From contig MGWR01000070.1 in assembly GCA_001801085.1 (NCBI GenBank), forward strand, positions 36,933 through 100,932: a DNA stretch of 64,000 bases. Direction: 5' to 3'. Below are positions 20,622 through 30,900 of the stretch, in pieces. The notes under the pieces were generated by a model. That model was not told where the DNA came from and did not search any database. It saw only the letters and a list, made by a program, of their open reading frames with translations. Origin of the DNA: Gallionellales bacterium GWA2_60_142. Lineage in GTDB: Bacteria; Pseudomonadota; Gammaproteobacteria; Burkholderiales; Gallionellaceae. The position numbers and the translations under genes are program-made. Every line of letters starts with the position of its first letter. Within the stretch, counting starts at the first letter, position 1.

Positions 20622-21581
20622 ATGAATGGTTTAAGCAAAGAATCTGTCACCTTTCTGGAAGTGGACGAATCCGGCGAGACGCAGCGCATCGACAACTTCC
20701 TGTTCCGCCACCTGAAAGGCGTGCCGAAGAGCCATGTCTACCGCATTTTGCGCGGCGGCGAGGTGCGGGTGAACAAGAAACGGGTGGATCAGACCTATCG
20801 TTTGAAACTGGGCGACCTGCTGCGCATCCCGCCTATTCGCGTCGCGGAGAAGCCCGAAGCCGAGTTCGTCCCGGCGGCGGAATTTCCCATCCTTTATGAA
20901 GATGACGCGCTGCTGGCGATCAACAAGCCGTCGGGAACGGCGGTGCATGGCGGCAGCGGGGTCAGCTTCGGAGTCATCGAACAGCTACGCCGCGCAAGAC
21001 CCCAAGCCAAATTTCTCGAACTGGTGCACCGGCTCGACCGCGAGACCTCGGGCGTGCTGCTGGTGGCGAAGAAGCGTTCCGCACTGACCGGGCTGCACGA
21101 GATCATGCGCGAGGGCAACAGCGACAAGCGCTATTACGCGCTGGTGCTGGGTCAGTGGAAGAACGCGCGGCAGCATGTCAAGCTGCCGCTGTACAAGTTC
21201 GACACCCCGCAGGGCGAAAAACGCGTAATGGTGCGCGAAGATGGCCAGCAGGCCCACACCATTTTCAGCCTGCAAAAAAGCTGGGGACCACAAAATAATG
21301 GAACTGGATTCAGCCTGCTCGAAGCGGAGCTCAAAACCGGGCGCACCCACCAGATCCGCGTACACTTGTCGCACCTCGGTTTTCCAATCGCGGGCGACGA
21401 TAAGTACGGCGACTTTGCGCGCAACAGGCAGCTAATTAAACAAGGACTTAAGCGCATGTTTTTGCATGCGCATTCAATCTCGTTCAATCATCCCCTGACC
21501 GGCGAACCGTTACAGATTACCGCGCCGCTGCCGCAGGAACTGGCGGGCTTCATCGCACGGCTGGATGCCGGTGCGGCGTAG
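20622..21581 (+). CDS. rluC: 23S rRNA pseudouridine synthase RluC-type
   Basis: 319 residues. The N-terminal S4 RNA-binding domain (RIDNFLFRHLKGVPKSHVYRILRGGEVRVNKKRVDQTYRLKLGD) is followed by the RluA-family catalytic domain with ILYEDDALLAINKPSGTAVHGG, the active-site Asp in LVHRLDRETSGVLLVAK, and LKTGRTHQIRVHLSHLGFPIAGDDKYGD. S4 plus this core fits RluC or RluD. The divergent position next to rne, as in Escherichia coli, favours RluC. Confidence 0.9.
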   Translation: MNGLSKESVTFLEVDESGETQRIDNFLFRHLKGVPKSHVYRILRGGEVRVNKKRVDQTYRLKLGDLLRIPPIRVAEKPEAEFVPAAEFPILYEDDALLAINKPSGTAVHGGSGVSFGVIEQLRRARPQAKFLELVHRLDRETSGVLLVAKKRSALTGLHEIMREGNSDKRYYALVLGQWKNARQHVKLPLYKFDTPQGEKRVMVREDGQQAHTIFSLQKSWGPQNNGTGFSLLEAELKTGRTHQIRVHLSHLGFPIAGDDKYGDFARNRQLIKQGLKRMFLHAHSISFNHPLTGEPLQITAPLPQELAGFIARLDAGAA

Positions 21582-21684
21582 TCTTGGCGATCCGCATAGA
21601 TAGAGACAAGAAGAGCGCGCTGCGCAATATTACCGTTTTGGTTTATCCTTGGCTCCCCTGCCATCGGCGCAGTTCGCACAAGAT

Positions 21685-22983
21685 ATGAATAGCATAGATC
21701 CCCTCACCGGATTTCTGAATCGGTTCGGCTGTATTCAAACCGCCATGATGCTGGTGGCCAATTCGACGACAGACGCAAAACCGCTGGCCGTAATCTGGGT
21801 TGACCTTGATCGCTTCAAGCAGATCAACGAATCGTTCGGCCAGCTTGGCGGCGACGAGGTGATAGGCAACCTCGGGATGCGCTTCCGCAACCGGGTGAGC
21901 GGACGCGCCGAACTTGCCAGAATGGGGGGCGACGAATTTGTGTTCATGATGCCGAACTGCGGTCGCGAGTACGCACAGCAGTTGGCGAAAGAGCTTGCCA
22001 GTACAGTCGAGGAGCCGCTCGCCATCGGCAGCCTGACGTTACGCCCGACCGCGAGCATCGGCATCGCGATCCACGAACCCGGCGAAGACTCGCTTACCCT
22101 GCTCGACCGCGCCGACCGCGCGATGTTCGCGGCCAAGAACAAGGGCGGGAACAGCATCGTTTGCTCCGGCGAAGAGCCGATTCCGGGACGTCTCGGAATC
22201 ACCCTCGCGCGCGAGGAGCTGGCTATCGAGAACAGTCTGCATACGGCGCTGGAGACCGGCGGCATCAGCCTGCACTACCAGCCTATCATCCGCGCGGACG
22301 GAAGCATTGAGGCCGCCGAGGCGCTGATGCGCTGCTCGGTCGATGGCGAAAACATCTCGCCCGGCAAATTCATCCCTGTCGCCGAAAAGACCGGTCTGGT
22401 AATTCGTCTCGGCGAATGGAGTCTGCTGCAAGGGGCGATGCATGCGCGCCTGCTGCAGGATGCCGGCTATTGCACCAAGGTTGCGATCAACGTCTCGCGC
22501 GCTCAACTAGTCTCGCCGAAATTCACCCAGGCGCTGCATGCTGCGCTGGTCTGCTCCAACGTCAAGCCCGAACTGGTGGAGCTGGAACTGACCGAGTCTC
22601 TGTTCATGGATATTTCCGACACCGTCCAGAAAAATTTGAAGAACGCCATCGCTGCAGGCGTCGGATTGGCCATCGATGATTTTGGCACCGGCTATTCCTG
22701 TCTGGCCAACCTGAAGGATATCCCGGCCCGGAAACTCAAGCTGGATCGCGCCTTTGTCACTGTGCTGCCCGAAGACAAACGCGCTCTGGCGGTCGTCAGG
22801 GCAATGACCCAACTCGGTCACGAACTGGGCATGACCATCGTCGCCGAAGGCTGCGAAACGAAGGATCAGATTGACGCCCTGCTCGATGCCGGTGTCGACG
22901 CCATCCAGGGATTTTATTACGCCAGACCCATGCCGGAGGAGAAGCTGCTCCCTTGGCTGCAAGCAAGGAACACAACAAAATGA
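21685..22983 (+). CDS. GGDEF-EAL bifunctional cyclic-di-GMP protein
   Basis: 432 residues from ATG 21685 (MNSIDPLTGFLNRFG); the track's TTG at 21649 adds only 12 unlikely residues. The N-terminal GGDEF domain keeps GGDEF at residues 81-85 but has no RxxD inhibitory site just before it. The EAL domain keeps EAL at about 212-214 (AEALMR), the Asn in VAINVSR, ELELTES, IDDFGTGYSCLANL, the Lys in KLKLDRAF, VAEGCET and AIQGFYYARP. Both catalytic sets look intact, so it could make or break cyclic di-GMP. No sensor or membrane domain is present, so it is a stand-alone cytoplasmic enzyme. Its stop overlaps the HDOD gene start. Confidence 0.9.
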   Translation: MNSIDPLTGFLNRFGCIQTAMMLVANSTTDAKPLAVIWVDLDRFKQINESFGQLGGDEVIGNLGMRFRNRVSGRAELARMGGDEFVFMMPNCGREYAQQLAKELASTVEEPLAIGSLTLRPTASIGIAIHEPGEDSLTLLDRADRAMFAAKNKGGNSIVCSGEEPIPGRLGITLAREELAIENSLHTALETGGISLHYQPIIRADGSIEAAEALMRCSVDGENISPGKFIPVAEKTGLVIRLGEWSLLQGAMHARLLQDAGYCTKVAINVSRAQLVSPKFTQALHAALVCSNVKPELVELELTESLFMDISDTVQKNLKNAIAAGVGLAIDDFGTGYSCLANLKDIPARKLKLDRAFVTVLPEDKRALAVVRAMTQLGHELGMTIVAEGCETKDQIDALLDAGVDAIQGFYYARPMPEEKLLPWLQARNTTK

Positions 22984-23858
22984 ATGCCGCCCAGCAAGAC
23001 TCTCCCCCGACGGATGTTGACAACCTGTTCGAACGGTCCATCATTGACGTAGGCATCCCGCCCTGCCCGGTGATACTGGATCGTTTCATGGCCGAGGCGA
23101 ACAAGGATGAGCCGGACTACACTCGCCTGGCCGGTATTATCAGCAGCGACGTCGGCATCTCGGCTGGCCTGATCAAGACCGCCAATTCGCCGTATTTCGG
23201 CCTGCGCCAGCGCGTTCGATCCGTCAACGAAGCGCTCACGGTTCTGGGTCTTAAACCGGCCAGCCGCGCCGTGGCAGGCATCATCCTGCGTAACTCCTTC
23301 CCGAACGTGCCGAATCTGGAGCGCTTCTGGGATGCCTCGGCTCGCATCGCCCACCTCTCTGGCTGGCTGGCCCAGAATCTCGATATCCGCGGCCTGCGTG
23401 CCGAGGACGCCTACACCTACGGCCTGTTCCGTGACTGCGGCATCCCTGTCCTGCTGGGACGTTTCCCGAACTATGCAGCGGTGCTGGACGAAGCCAACCG
23501 GGATGCCGAGCACAGTTTCACCGAGGTCGAAGAGACCGCCATACCGACCAACCATGCGATGGTTGGCTGCATACTGGCGCAGAGCTGGTGGCTACCGGAA
23601 GAGATATGTCTTGCCATCCGCAACCATCATGACCTCGCGGCGATTGAGTCGGTCAACTCCACCCTGCCGATGCTGAGCCGCCGGCTGATTGCGACGGCCC
23701 AGCTTGCCGAACACATCGTGCAGCAGCAACTCGGCCTGAGTCTGACCCAGGAATGGCCGAAGCTGGGGGCTGCCTGCCTGCAAGTCCTGGATATCGGCGC
23801 GACTCAGCTCGACACGCTATATATCGATGCGGCGCCAGCCGCGAACGCGACCGAATAA
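22980..23858 (+). CDS. HDOD-domain signalling protein
   Basis: 292 residues from ATG 22980, which overlaps the stop of the GGDEF-EAL gene (ATGA), so the two are translationally coupled. The HDOD core spans most of the protein: IPPCPVILDRFM, LAGIISSDVGISAGLIKTANSPYFGLRQRVRSVNEALTVLGLKPASRAVAGIIL, FWDASARIAHLSGWLAQNL, DAYTYGLFRDCGIPVLL and AIRNHHDL. HDOD proteins resemble HD phosphohydrolases without the full metal site and act as signalling or scaffold modules. The coupling suggests it works with the cyclic-di-GMP enzyme. Confidence 0.88.
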   Translation: MNAAQQDSPPTDVDNLFERSIIDVGIPPCPVILDRFMAEANKDEPDYTRLAGIISSDVGISAGLIKTANSPYFGLRQRVRSVNEALTVLGLKPASRAVAGIILRNSFPNVPNLERFWDASARIAHLSGWLAQNLDIRGLRAEDAYTYGLFRDCGIPVLLGRFPNYAAVLDEANRDAEHSFTEVEETAIPTNHAMVGCILAQSWWLPEEICLAIRNHHDLAAIESVNSTLPMLSRRLIATAQLAEHIVQQQLGLSLTQEWPKLGAACLQVLDIGATQLDTLYIDAAPAANATE

Positions 23859-23867
23859 TGCCCAAAG

Positions 23868-23893
23868 AAAAAGGCACGTAACCGTGCCTTTTT
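23868..23893. terminator. Bidirectional terminator between the HDOD and glycine-zipper genes
   Basis: The hairpin AAAAAGGCACG-TAAC-CGTGCCTTTTT ends the plus-strand signalling operon. With its A run on the other side it can also end the minus-strand glycine-zipper transcript. Confidence 0.9.
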
Positions 23894-23914
23894 CGCATAC
23901 CTGCAACGCAATAA

Positions 23915-24259
23915 TCAGTCTTTTTTATCGTGGCTATGCTTCTTGTGCTTGTCATGATCGCGGTGCTTGCCGTGGTCGTGGTGATCGAGATCCTCGTCAT
24001 CGTCGTTCACGCGCTGCACTTGCACCACCTTGGCCGGTGCCGCCTGTGCGGCGGGAGCAGTATTGCTGCTACCTACTGCCGCGCCGGTCGCACCGCCGAT
24101 GGCAGCCCCCAGGATCGCGCCGTTCTGGCCGCCTACGTTGTATCCAACAGCCGCCCCCGCCGCCCCGCCTATCGCACCTCCGACGACGGCGCCACTATCA
24201 ACCGCATAGGCATTGATGCTGGCAGTAAGGAATAGGGCCATCGCTAATTGTTTTTTCAT
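23915..24259 (-). CDS. Secreted glycine-zipper protein with a His/Asp/Lys-rich tail
   Basis: 114 residues. The signal peptide (MKKQLAMALFLTASINAYA) is followed by a glycine-zipper segment (GAVVGGAIGGAAGAAVGYNVGG...GAILGAAIGGATGAAVG, about residues 23-64) of the kind that packs in or against membranes. After a short Ala/Pro linker comes a 30-residue tail made almost only of Asp, His, Lys and Glu (DDDEDLDHHDHGKHRDHDKHKKHSHDKKD). The tail looks suited to binding metal ions, which is inference. A GGAGA ribosome site precedes the ATG. It is a single-gene unit with a terminator at its end; function is unknown. Confidence 0.85.
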   Translation of the reverse strand: MKKQLAMALFLTASINAYAVDSGAVVGGAIGGAAGAAVGYNVGGQNGAILGAAIGGATGAAVGSSNTAPAAQAAPAKVVQVQRVNDDDEDLDHHDHGKHRDHDKHKKHSHDKKD

Positions 24260-24584
24260 GTTTTCTCCGTAACAAATGTATGGATGTTGCGCCGTTTAGT
24301 ATGCTCCGATGCAGTTTAAGTTCCTCACGTGCATGGCAAGCCCTTTGATGATCGAACTTGCCATGCTCTCCCTCTCCTCAATCCTCTGAGTGAAACAACT
24401 AGCCAATCGACTAAGCTGCATAAAACCGCAGCCAAGTCGCTGGTTATCCCGCAAGCGGGGAGAGCGCAGCGAGGGGGGCGAAGCCAGGCGAACGAATCGC
24501 TACGCGAGTTTCAAGTTAACTGAATTTGTCGGCAATCCGGGGCGCATGATATTCTCGGACTCCGAGAAAGTCATCCCATAACCC
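24260..24584. other. Intergenic region between glycine-zipper gene and map, mostly a dispersed repeat
   Basis: 325 bases with no credible gene. About half is copy A of the dispersed repeat (24370-24518). The rest must carry the promoters of the divergent flanking genes, but I see no clear -35/-10 pair. Confidence 0.6.
24370..24518. repeat. Dispersed non-coding repeat, copy A
   Basis: This stretch matches 46204-46345 in the same orientation over its full length, with long shared words: CCTCTCCTCAATCCT, AGTCGCTGGTTATC, GGGGAGAGCG, AGCGAGGGGG and AACGAATCGCTA. By eye roughly four bases in five agree, with a few short gaps. The small ORFs across it are not conserved in frame. Confidence 0.8.
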
Positions 24585-25379
24585 ATGTCCGTTTCCATCA
24601 AGACCCCGCAAGAAATCGAAAAGATGCGCATCGCCGGCCGCCTGACCAGCGAGGTGCTCGATTACATCACCCCGTTCGTCAAGGCCGGCGTGACCACCAA
24701 CGAGCTGGACCGGCTCTGCCACGACTATATCGTCAACGTCCAGCAAGGCATACCCGCGCCGCTGAACTATGCGCCGGGTGGACATACGCCCTACCCCAAG
24801 TCGATCTGCGCCTCGATCAACCACCAGATCTGCCACGGCATACCGAGCGATAAGGTTCTGAAGAACGGCGATATCGTCAACCTCGATGTCACCGTGATCA
24901 AGGACGGCTACCACGGCGACAGCAGCCGGATGTACATGGTCGGCGAACCGTCGATCCAGGCCAGACGCCTGTGCGAGACCACCTGGCTGGCGCTGTGGCG
25001 CGGCATCCGCGTAGTCAGGCCGGGCGCATATCTGGGCGACATCGGTCACGCGATCCAGAGCTTTGTCGAGCCGCTGGGCTACAGCGTGGTGCGCGAATTC
25101 TGCGGCCACGGCATCGGCAACCGCTTCCACGAGGAACCGCAGGTGCTGCACTACGGCCGTCCCAAGACCGGCATCAAACTCGAAGCCGGCATGACCTTCA
25201 CCATTGAGCCGATGATCAACGCCGGCAAGAAGGACATCAAGCAACTGGGCGACGGCTGGACTGTGGTCACCAAAGATCACAGCCTGTCGGCGCAATACGA
25301 GCACACGATACTCGTCACCGAATCCGGCTACGAAGTGCTGACCGTTTCCGATGGTTGCCCGCCCCCGCCTTCCGTCTGA
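24585..25379 (+). CDS. map: Methionine aminopeptidase, type I
   Basis: 264 residues, normal length. It removes the initiator methionine from nascent proteins. The five metal ligands are visible in order: Asp in VNLDVTVIKDGYHGDSSR (two), His in FCGHGIGNRFHEEP, Glu in TFTIEPMI and Glu in AQYEHTI. HQICHGIPSD holds the conserved His of the substrate pocket. Its end overlaps the start of glnD by 29 bases, so the two are probably co-expressed. Confidence 0.97.
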   Translation: MSVSIKTPQEIEKMRIAGRLTSEVLDYITPFVKAGVTTNELDRLCHDYIVNVQQGIPAPLNYAPGGHTPYPKSICASINHQICHGIPSDKVLKNGDIVNLDVTVIKDGYHGDSSRMYMVGEPSIQARRLCETTWLALWRGIRVVRPGAYLGDIGHAIQSFVEPLGYSVVREFCGHGIGNRFHEEPQVLHYGRPKTGIKLEAGMTFTIEPMINAGKKDIKQLGDGWTVVTKDHSLSAQYEHTILVTESGYEVLTVSDGCPPPPSV

Positions 25380-27930
25380 CGACGTCGCAACCCTGCGCGC
25401 CTCGTTGCGCGGCGACCGCACCGCCCTCGAACAGGAGTTCCTCCGGCACGACAAGGCGGCGCAGTTGCTGAAGGCGCACAGCAGGCTGATCGACGATTAC
25501 CTGCGCCGTGTCTGGCAACAGCTGGACATGCCGGCGCCGCTTGCGCTGATCGCGGTAGGCGGCTACGGCCGCGGCGAGCTGTACCCGAAATCCGATATCG
25601 ACCTGCTGATCCTGCTGAATGAAGAGCCCGAAAAGCTTTTGGCCGGGCCCCCGCAGGATGAATCGCTGCAAGCCAAGCTGCAACAACTGATCGGCATGCT
25701 GTGGGATATCGGACTGGAAGTCGGCCACAGCATACGCACCATCGAACAATGTCTCGCCGAGTCCACCGACATCACGGTGCAGACCAACCTATTGGAAATG
25801 CGCCTGCTTTGCGGCAATGCAAAGCTGTTCAGAGCCTTGAATGTCGCGGTGCAACAGCACCTCGATCCGCGCGCCTTCTTCCTCGCGAAACAGCAGGAGC
25901 AGCAACAGCGCCATGCACGCTTCCTCGAGGCGGACTTCAACCTAGAACCCAACCTGAAGGAAAGCCCCGGCGGCTTGCGCGACTTGCAGACCGTCAACTG
26001 GATAGCCCGTGCCGCGGGACTGGGGACAAGCTGGCGCGACCTGGCTGCCGCCGGACTCATCACCGCCACCGAAGCACGTCAGATCGCGCGTCACGATGCG
26101 TTGCTGCAAACATTGCGCACCCGCCTGCACTATTTGGCGAAGCGCCGCGAGGATCGCCTGCTGTTCGACTTCCAGACCGCGTTGGCCGAGCAGATGGGCA
26201 TAGAGGCATCGGCCAACCGCCGCGCCAGCGAGCACCTGATGCAGCGCTACTATCGCACTCGCCTCGCGGTGCGCCAGTTCAATACGATATTGCTGCAAAC
26301 GTTGCGCGATCGCATCTTCCGGGATATGCCGCCGCAGCATGCGCTGAACGAGCGCTTCCGCGTCATCGGCACGCTGCTGGACATCCGCGATGAGCAGCTG
26401 TTCGAGCACAGTCCGTCGGCAATCTTCGAAGCCATGCTGTTGATGCAGCAGCACGGCGAACTGACCGATATGTCCGCGAAAACCTTGCGTGCGCTGTGGC
26501 GTGCGCAGCATCGCATCGACGCGGCGTTCCGCAACGATACAGCTAATCGTGCGCGCTTCATGGAAATCCTGCGCCAGCCGCAGGGCATCGTCCATGCGTT
26601 GCGGCGCATGAACCAGTACGGCATTCTCGGTCGCTACATCCCCGCGTTCGGCCGCATCGTCGGCCAGATGCAGCACGACCTGTTCCATATCCACACCGTA
26701 GACGAGCATATCTTGATGGTGGTGCGCAACCTGCGCCGCTTTGCGCTGCCGCAATACGCGCATGAAGTGCCGCTATGCAGCAGGTTGATGAGCGAATTCG
26801 CGCGCCCCGAGGTGCTGTACGTCGCCGGCCTGTTCCACGACATCGCCAAGGGACGCGGCGGCGACCATTCGCAACTGGGCAAGAAGGACGCGCTCGCATT
26901 CTGCAAACGCCACGAACTCAGCGAAGACGATACCGAAATGGTGGTATGGCTGGTCGAGCAGCACCTGACGCTGTCGGCCACCGCGCAGAAGCAGGACTTG
27001 TCGGACCCCGACGTGATCGCCGGTTTCGCCAGGACGATCAGGAACGACCGCCATCTGGTCGCGCTCTACCTGCTCACCGTCGCCGACGTGCGCGGCACCA
27101 GCCCCAAGGTCTGGAACGCCTGGAAAGGCAAGCTGATGGAAGACCTGTTCCATCTCGCGCGCCGTTACCTCAGCGACGGACAGTCCGCAGACATGCTCGG
27201 GGAGATCCGCCGCGAGGCCGCCAACACGCTCAATCTGTATGCGCTGTCGCCCGACACTTACAAGCTGTTGTGGGCGCAGCTCGACGACAGCTACTTTCAG
27301 GATCACGAGCCGCAGGAGATCGCCTGGCATACGCGGCAGCTGGCATTCAAGGTCAACAGCGCATCGCCCGTGGTCAAGACCCGATTGAGCCGCGCCGGGG
27401 AAGGCCTGCAGGTGCTGGTGTACTGTCCGGACCAGCGCAGCCTGTTCGCCCGCATCTGCGATTTCTTCGCGCGCATGAACTTCACCATCGCCGAAGCCAA
27501 GATCCATACGACCCGCCACGGCTATGCGCTGAACAGCTTCCAGATCATGGAGGCCGCGCCGTCCAGTTCCGCCTACCGCGACATCATGAACTATGTCGAA
27601 CACGAACTGACGCAGCAGATCGCGCAGGACGGACCGCTGACCCTGGCCGCCGGAGGGCGCATCAGCCGCCAGCTCAAGCATTTCCCCATCCCTACCGAAG
27701 TGGAGATCAGGCCGGACCACAAGGGATTGATGGTGTTGTCGCTGACCGCCGGAGACCGTCCCGGCCTGCTGGCTCATATCGCCCAGATACTGGATCAGCG
27801 CGACATCCGGCTGCACCGCGCGAAGGTCAACACGCTGGGCAGCCGTGCGGAAGATGTGTTCTGGATCAGCGGCAGCATCCTGGCGCAGCCGGAGAAGACC
27901 GCCGCGCTACGCGAAGCCCTGATGAAATAG
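25351..27930 (+). CDS. glnD: Bifunctional uridylyltransferase/uridylyl-removing enzyme, PII modifier
   Basis: 859 residues. It adds UMP to PII when glutamine is low and removes it when glutamine is high. Domains in order: nucleotidyltransferase with GGYGRGELYPKSDIDLL (about 70-90); helical linker with the family block NLKESPGGLRDLQTVNW; HD domain with VAGLFHDIAKGRGGDHSQLG (about 490-510); and two C-terminal ACT domains (LQVLVYCPDQRSLFARICDFFARMNFTIAEAKIHTT and LMVLSLTAGDRPGLLAHIAQILDQRDIRLHRAKV) that sense glutamine. Its target GlnB is encoded at 46.3 kb. The start ATG lies inside the end of map. Confidence 0.97.
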   Translation: MVARPRLPSDDVATLRASLRGDRTALEQEFLRHDKAAQLLKAHSRLIDDYLRRVWQQLDMPAPLALIAVGGYGRGELYPKSDIDLLILLNEEPEKLLAGPPQDESLQAKLQQLIGMLWDIGLEVGHSIRTIEQCLAESTDITVQTNLLEMRLLCGNAKLFRALNVAVQQHLDPRAFFLAKQQEQQQRHARFLEADFNLEPNLKESPGGLRDLQTVNWIARAAGLGTSWRDLAAAGLITATEARQIARHDALLQTLRTRLHYLAKRREDRLLFDFQTALAEQMGIEASANRRASEHLMQRYYRTRLAVRQFNTILLQTLRDRIFRDMPPQHALNERFRVIGTLLDIRDEQLFEHSPSAIFEAMLLMQQHGELTDMSAKTLRALWRAQHRIDAAFRNDTANRARFMEILRQPQGIVHALRRMNQYGILGRYIPAFGRIVGQMQHDLFHIHTVDEHILMVVRNLRRFALPQYAHEVPLCSRLMSEFARPEVLYVAGLFHDIAKGRGGDHSQLGKKDALAFCKRHELSEDDTEMVVWLVEQHLTLSATAQKQDLSDPDVIAGFARTIRNDRHLVALYLLTVADVRGTSPKVWNAWKGKLMEDLFHLARRYLSDGQSADMLGEIRREAANTLNLYALSPDTYKLLWAQLDDSYFQDHEPQEIAWHTRQLAFKVNSASPVVKTRLSRAGEGLQVLVYCPDQRSLFARICDFFARMNFTIAEAKIHTTRHGYALNSFQIMEAAPSSSAYRDIMNYVEHELTQQIAQDGPLTLAAGGRISRQLKHFPIPTEVEIRPDHKGLMVLSLTAGDRPGLLAHIAQILDQRDIRLHRAKVNTLGSRAEDVFWISGSILAQPEKTAALREALMK

Positions 27931-27949
27931 GCCTCGCGCAGCCGCTCTC

Positions 27950-30900
27950 TTACCTCTGATCGAGACGGTCGCTCAACTTCAATCCGTTGAGCGTGGGAGC
28001 GGCGGAAGAGTCCGGCTGAGCCCGGTCCGTTGCGTTCTCATCACCGGCATTGCCGGAGGAAACGGCCGGATTGGCCGCCTCGGGCACCGTGTCAGGCTCG
28101 CCTGCCTGGAACACCCAGAACATGATGCCTATCACCGCTGCGACGGCCACCGTCAGGCCGATCATCTTCGCCCTGGAAAGGAACACCGGCGCATCCTGAC
28201 GGGGCATCTGTTCCGGGCGCAATGGAGCGTGTTGCATGTGCGGCGATGTCTCGTTTACCGCTTCGGTTTCGACAGTCGATCGCTCGTCGCTCCCGGGCTC
28301 ATCGGACGAAACGGCCGGCGTGTCGTTTTCCGCCGCGATCGCGTCGCTCTCCGGTTCGGCATCCGCGTATTCCGGCGACGACGCCTGGTCCGGAGTCTCG
28401 CCGGCAACGGATGCAGCCGCCGCATCATCCGGCCGGTCTTCCGCATCAATGACTTCATCGACGATAGTCAACTCCGGCTCTTCCTCGCGGCCCACCGCAG
28501 CTTGTTCATCCTCCGGGGGCAGCACGGATATCTGGTCGCTCCCCGCTTGTTCGGCCAGCATCATTCTTTCCCAGCTGGGATAGTGCTCGGGCTTGAACTG
28601 CTCCTCCCGCTCGGCCATTTTCCGGATCTCGGCTTCCGCCGCCTGCGAAACGGCCCGCTCGAATTCCTCGCGATTCCTCCGGGCTTCTTCGATCAGCCGT
28701 TTGGCGCGCTCCATGGCCCATTGCTCGGCGGCCTGCGCCTGCTGCTCGGCAAATTCGGCACGGCGTTCGGCATCGATGCGGGCCTGCATCAAAGCGCTGG
28801 TCTCTTTTTCGAGCGACCGCTGCTGTTCGACCTGCCCGAGCAGTTCGCGCTCCAGTTCGAGATGGACCCGTTGCTGCCCCAGCAATTCGAGTTCGGTCTG
28901 TTCGCGCTGTTCGGCGAGCAAGCGCGCCTGCTCCGCCATCTCGATGCGCTTGACCACGATAAGGGCGTTTTCCTCTTCCTTCTGTCGTTGCGCTTCTTCC
29001 GCTTCCCGCGCACGCTGTTCCTCGGCATCGCATCGCGCGCGGGATTCCTGCAACCGCGCCTCGCGCTCTTCCAGCTGCCGCTTCGTCGATTCCGAAATCG
29101 CATTGATGCGTTCTTCGATCGCCCGTTCCGCCGCGATGCGATCCTGCTCCGCCTGCACGGCTATACGTTCGGCTTCTTCGGAACGCGCCTGCAGCATCGC
29201 GGCCGTTTCCTCTTCCAGCGCCTTCTGTCGCTCCAGCTGCCCGATCAGTTCGCGTTCGCGTTCGGCATGCTGCTGCTGGCGGGCCAGCAGTTCGGCCTCC
29301 ATCTTCTCGCGCTGCTCGGCATCCGCCCTGGCCTGCTGTTCCAGTTCGACGCGCTTGCGCGCAGCAACGGCTGCCGCCGCCTCGATGCGCAGTTTCGACT
29401 GCTCGATCTCGGCCGCATTGTTTTCTTCCTCGATACGCAGCCTAGCCATGTTCTCTGCCCGCGCCATCGCGGTCTGGAGGGCCTCCTCCGCTGCGGCGAC
29501 CTGCTTCTGGAAACTCGCCGTGGCGAGTGCATCCGCGCGGATCCTTTCCTTCTCGGCCGCAAGCGCCCGGGCTTCCTCCTCGGCACGCGCACGGGCCATA
29601 TTGCGGGCGCGCACTGCAGTCTGCTCCTTCTCGCGCATGGTCTCGACCAGCTGCATTTCCAGCCGCTCTGTCTCCAGCGCCAGCTCTCTGGCCTGCACTT
29701 CGAGTTCAATGCGTTCCTGATTTTTCAGGATCGCGCTCTGTTCAGTGGCATTGCGCGCTTCTATCGCCGCAAGCAGACAGGATTCCGATTCGGCCTTCTC
29801 TTCTGCCAGACATTGGGCCTGCTGCGCCGCGGCGGCTTTCTGGCTGGCGGCCTCGATCGCCTTCTGCTCGGCCAGCTCCTGCAGTCCGATCTCGCGAATC
29901 GCCTGGGATTCCGCATCGATGTGCTGCTGTGCCAGTTTTGCCAGATGCTGCTCGGCTTGAACCTTCTCGGCCGCCGTCTGCACCGCCTTGCGCTCGGTCT
30001 CTATACGCTCCTGCGCCTCCTCTTCGACCTGGCGCAACAGGGCAATCGCCTGCTCCCGCGACTGCATCGCTTCTCTCTCGACCTCCACAGCCAATTCTCC
30101 GGCGCGTGCCTCGTATTCCAAGCGCTCCTTGTTGCTCTGAACGGCACTCTGTTCGACGGCGGTGCGCGCCTCTATCGTGGCACGCAGTTGCGCCTCGGTC
30201 TCGGCATTCTCATCGGCCACGCGTTTGGCCTGTTGTGCCGCTGCCGCACGCAGATTGGCCGCCTCGATCTCGCGCAACTCGGCCTGCAGCTTGAGTTCGA
30301 TCTCCTGGGTGGCCTGCATCTCCGCATCGGTTCGCTGTTGCGTCAACACTGTCAGGTTCTGCTCCGCCTGCAGCTTGTAGGCGGCTGCCTGTGCGGCCTT
30401 GCGCTCGATGCCCAGACGCTCCTGCGCCTCCTGTTCGGCCCGGCGCAACAGCGCATTGTTCTCTTCCTGCTGCTGCTGGATCTGTCGGTCGAGCTCTGCT
30501 TGGGAGCGTGCGAGTTCCGCCGCTTCCTGTTCGCTCCTGAACCGGCGTTCGGCCTCGGCTCGCGCCAGACCTTCCGCCTCGGCGCGCTGCCTGACCGCCT
30601 CGAACAACTGACGCTCCTCACGTTCGCGAGCCTCGGCATTGAGTCTGGCCTGTTCTTCGAAATGGGCGCGTTGAGCCAGCATCTCGGCCGCGGCACGCTC
30701 GCGTTCGGCGCGCGTTTTGGCGGCCTGCTCGGCTTCGCGTTCCGCAGCGATCTTCTTCTGGACTTCGCTCAAGGCTTCCGCTTCGGCGCTTGCTCTGGCC
30801 TCCGCAGCCTCGGCGGCCACCTGCTCGGCGACGAGTCTGGCATTGACCAGGTCGAGAGCTTCCTGTTCCTTGCGCGCCTTGATTTCTGCGGCACGGGCGA

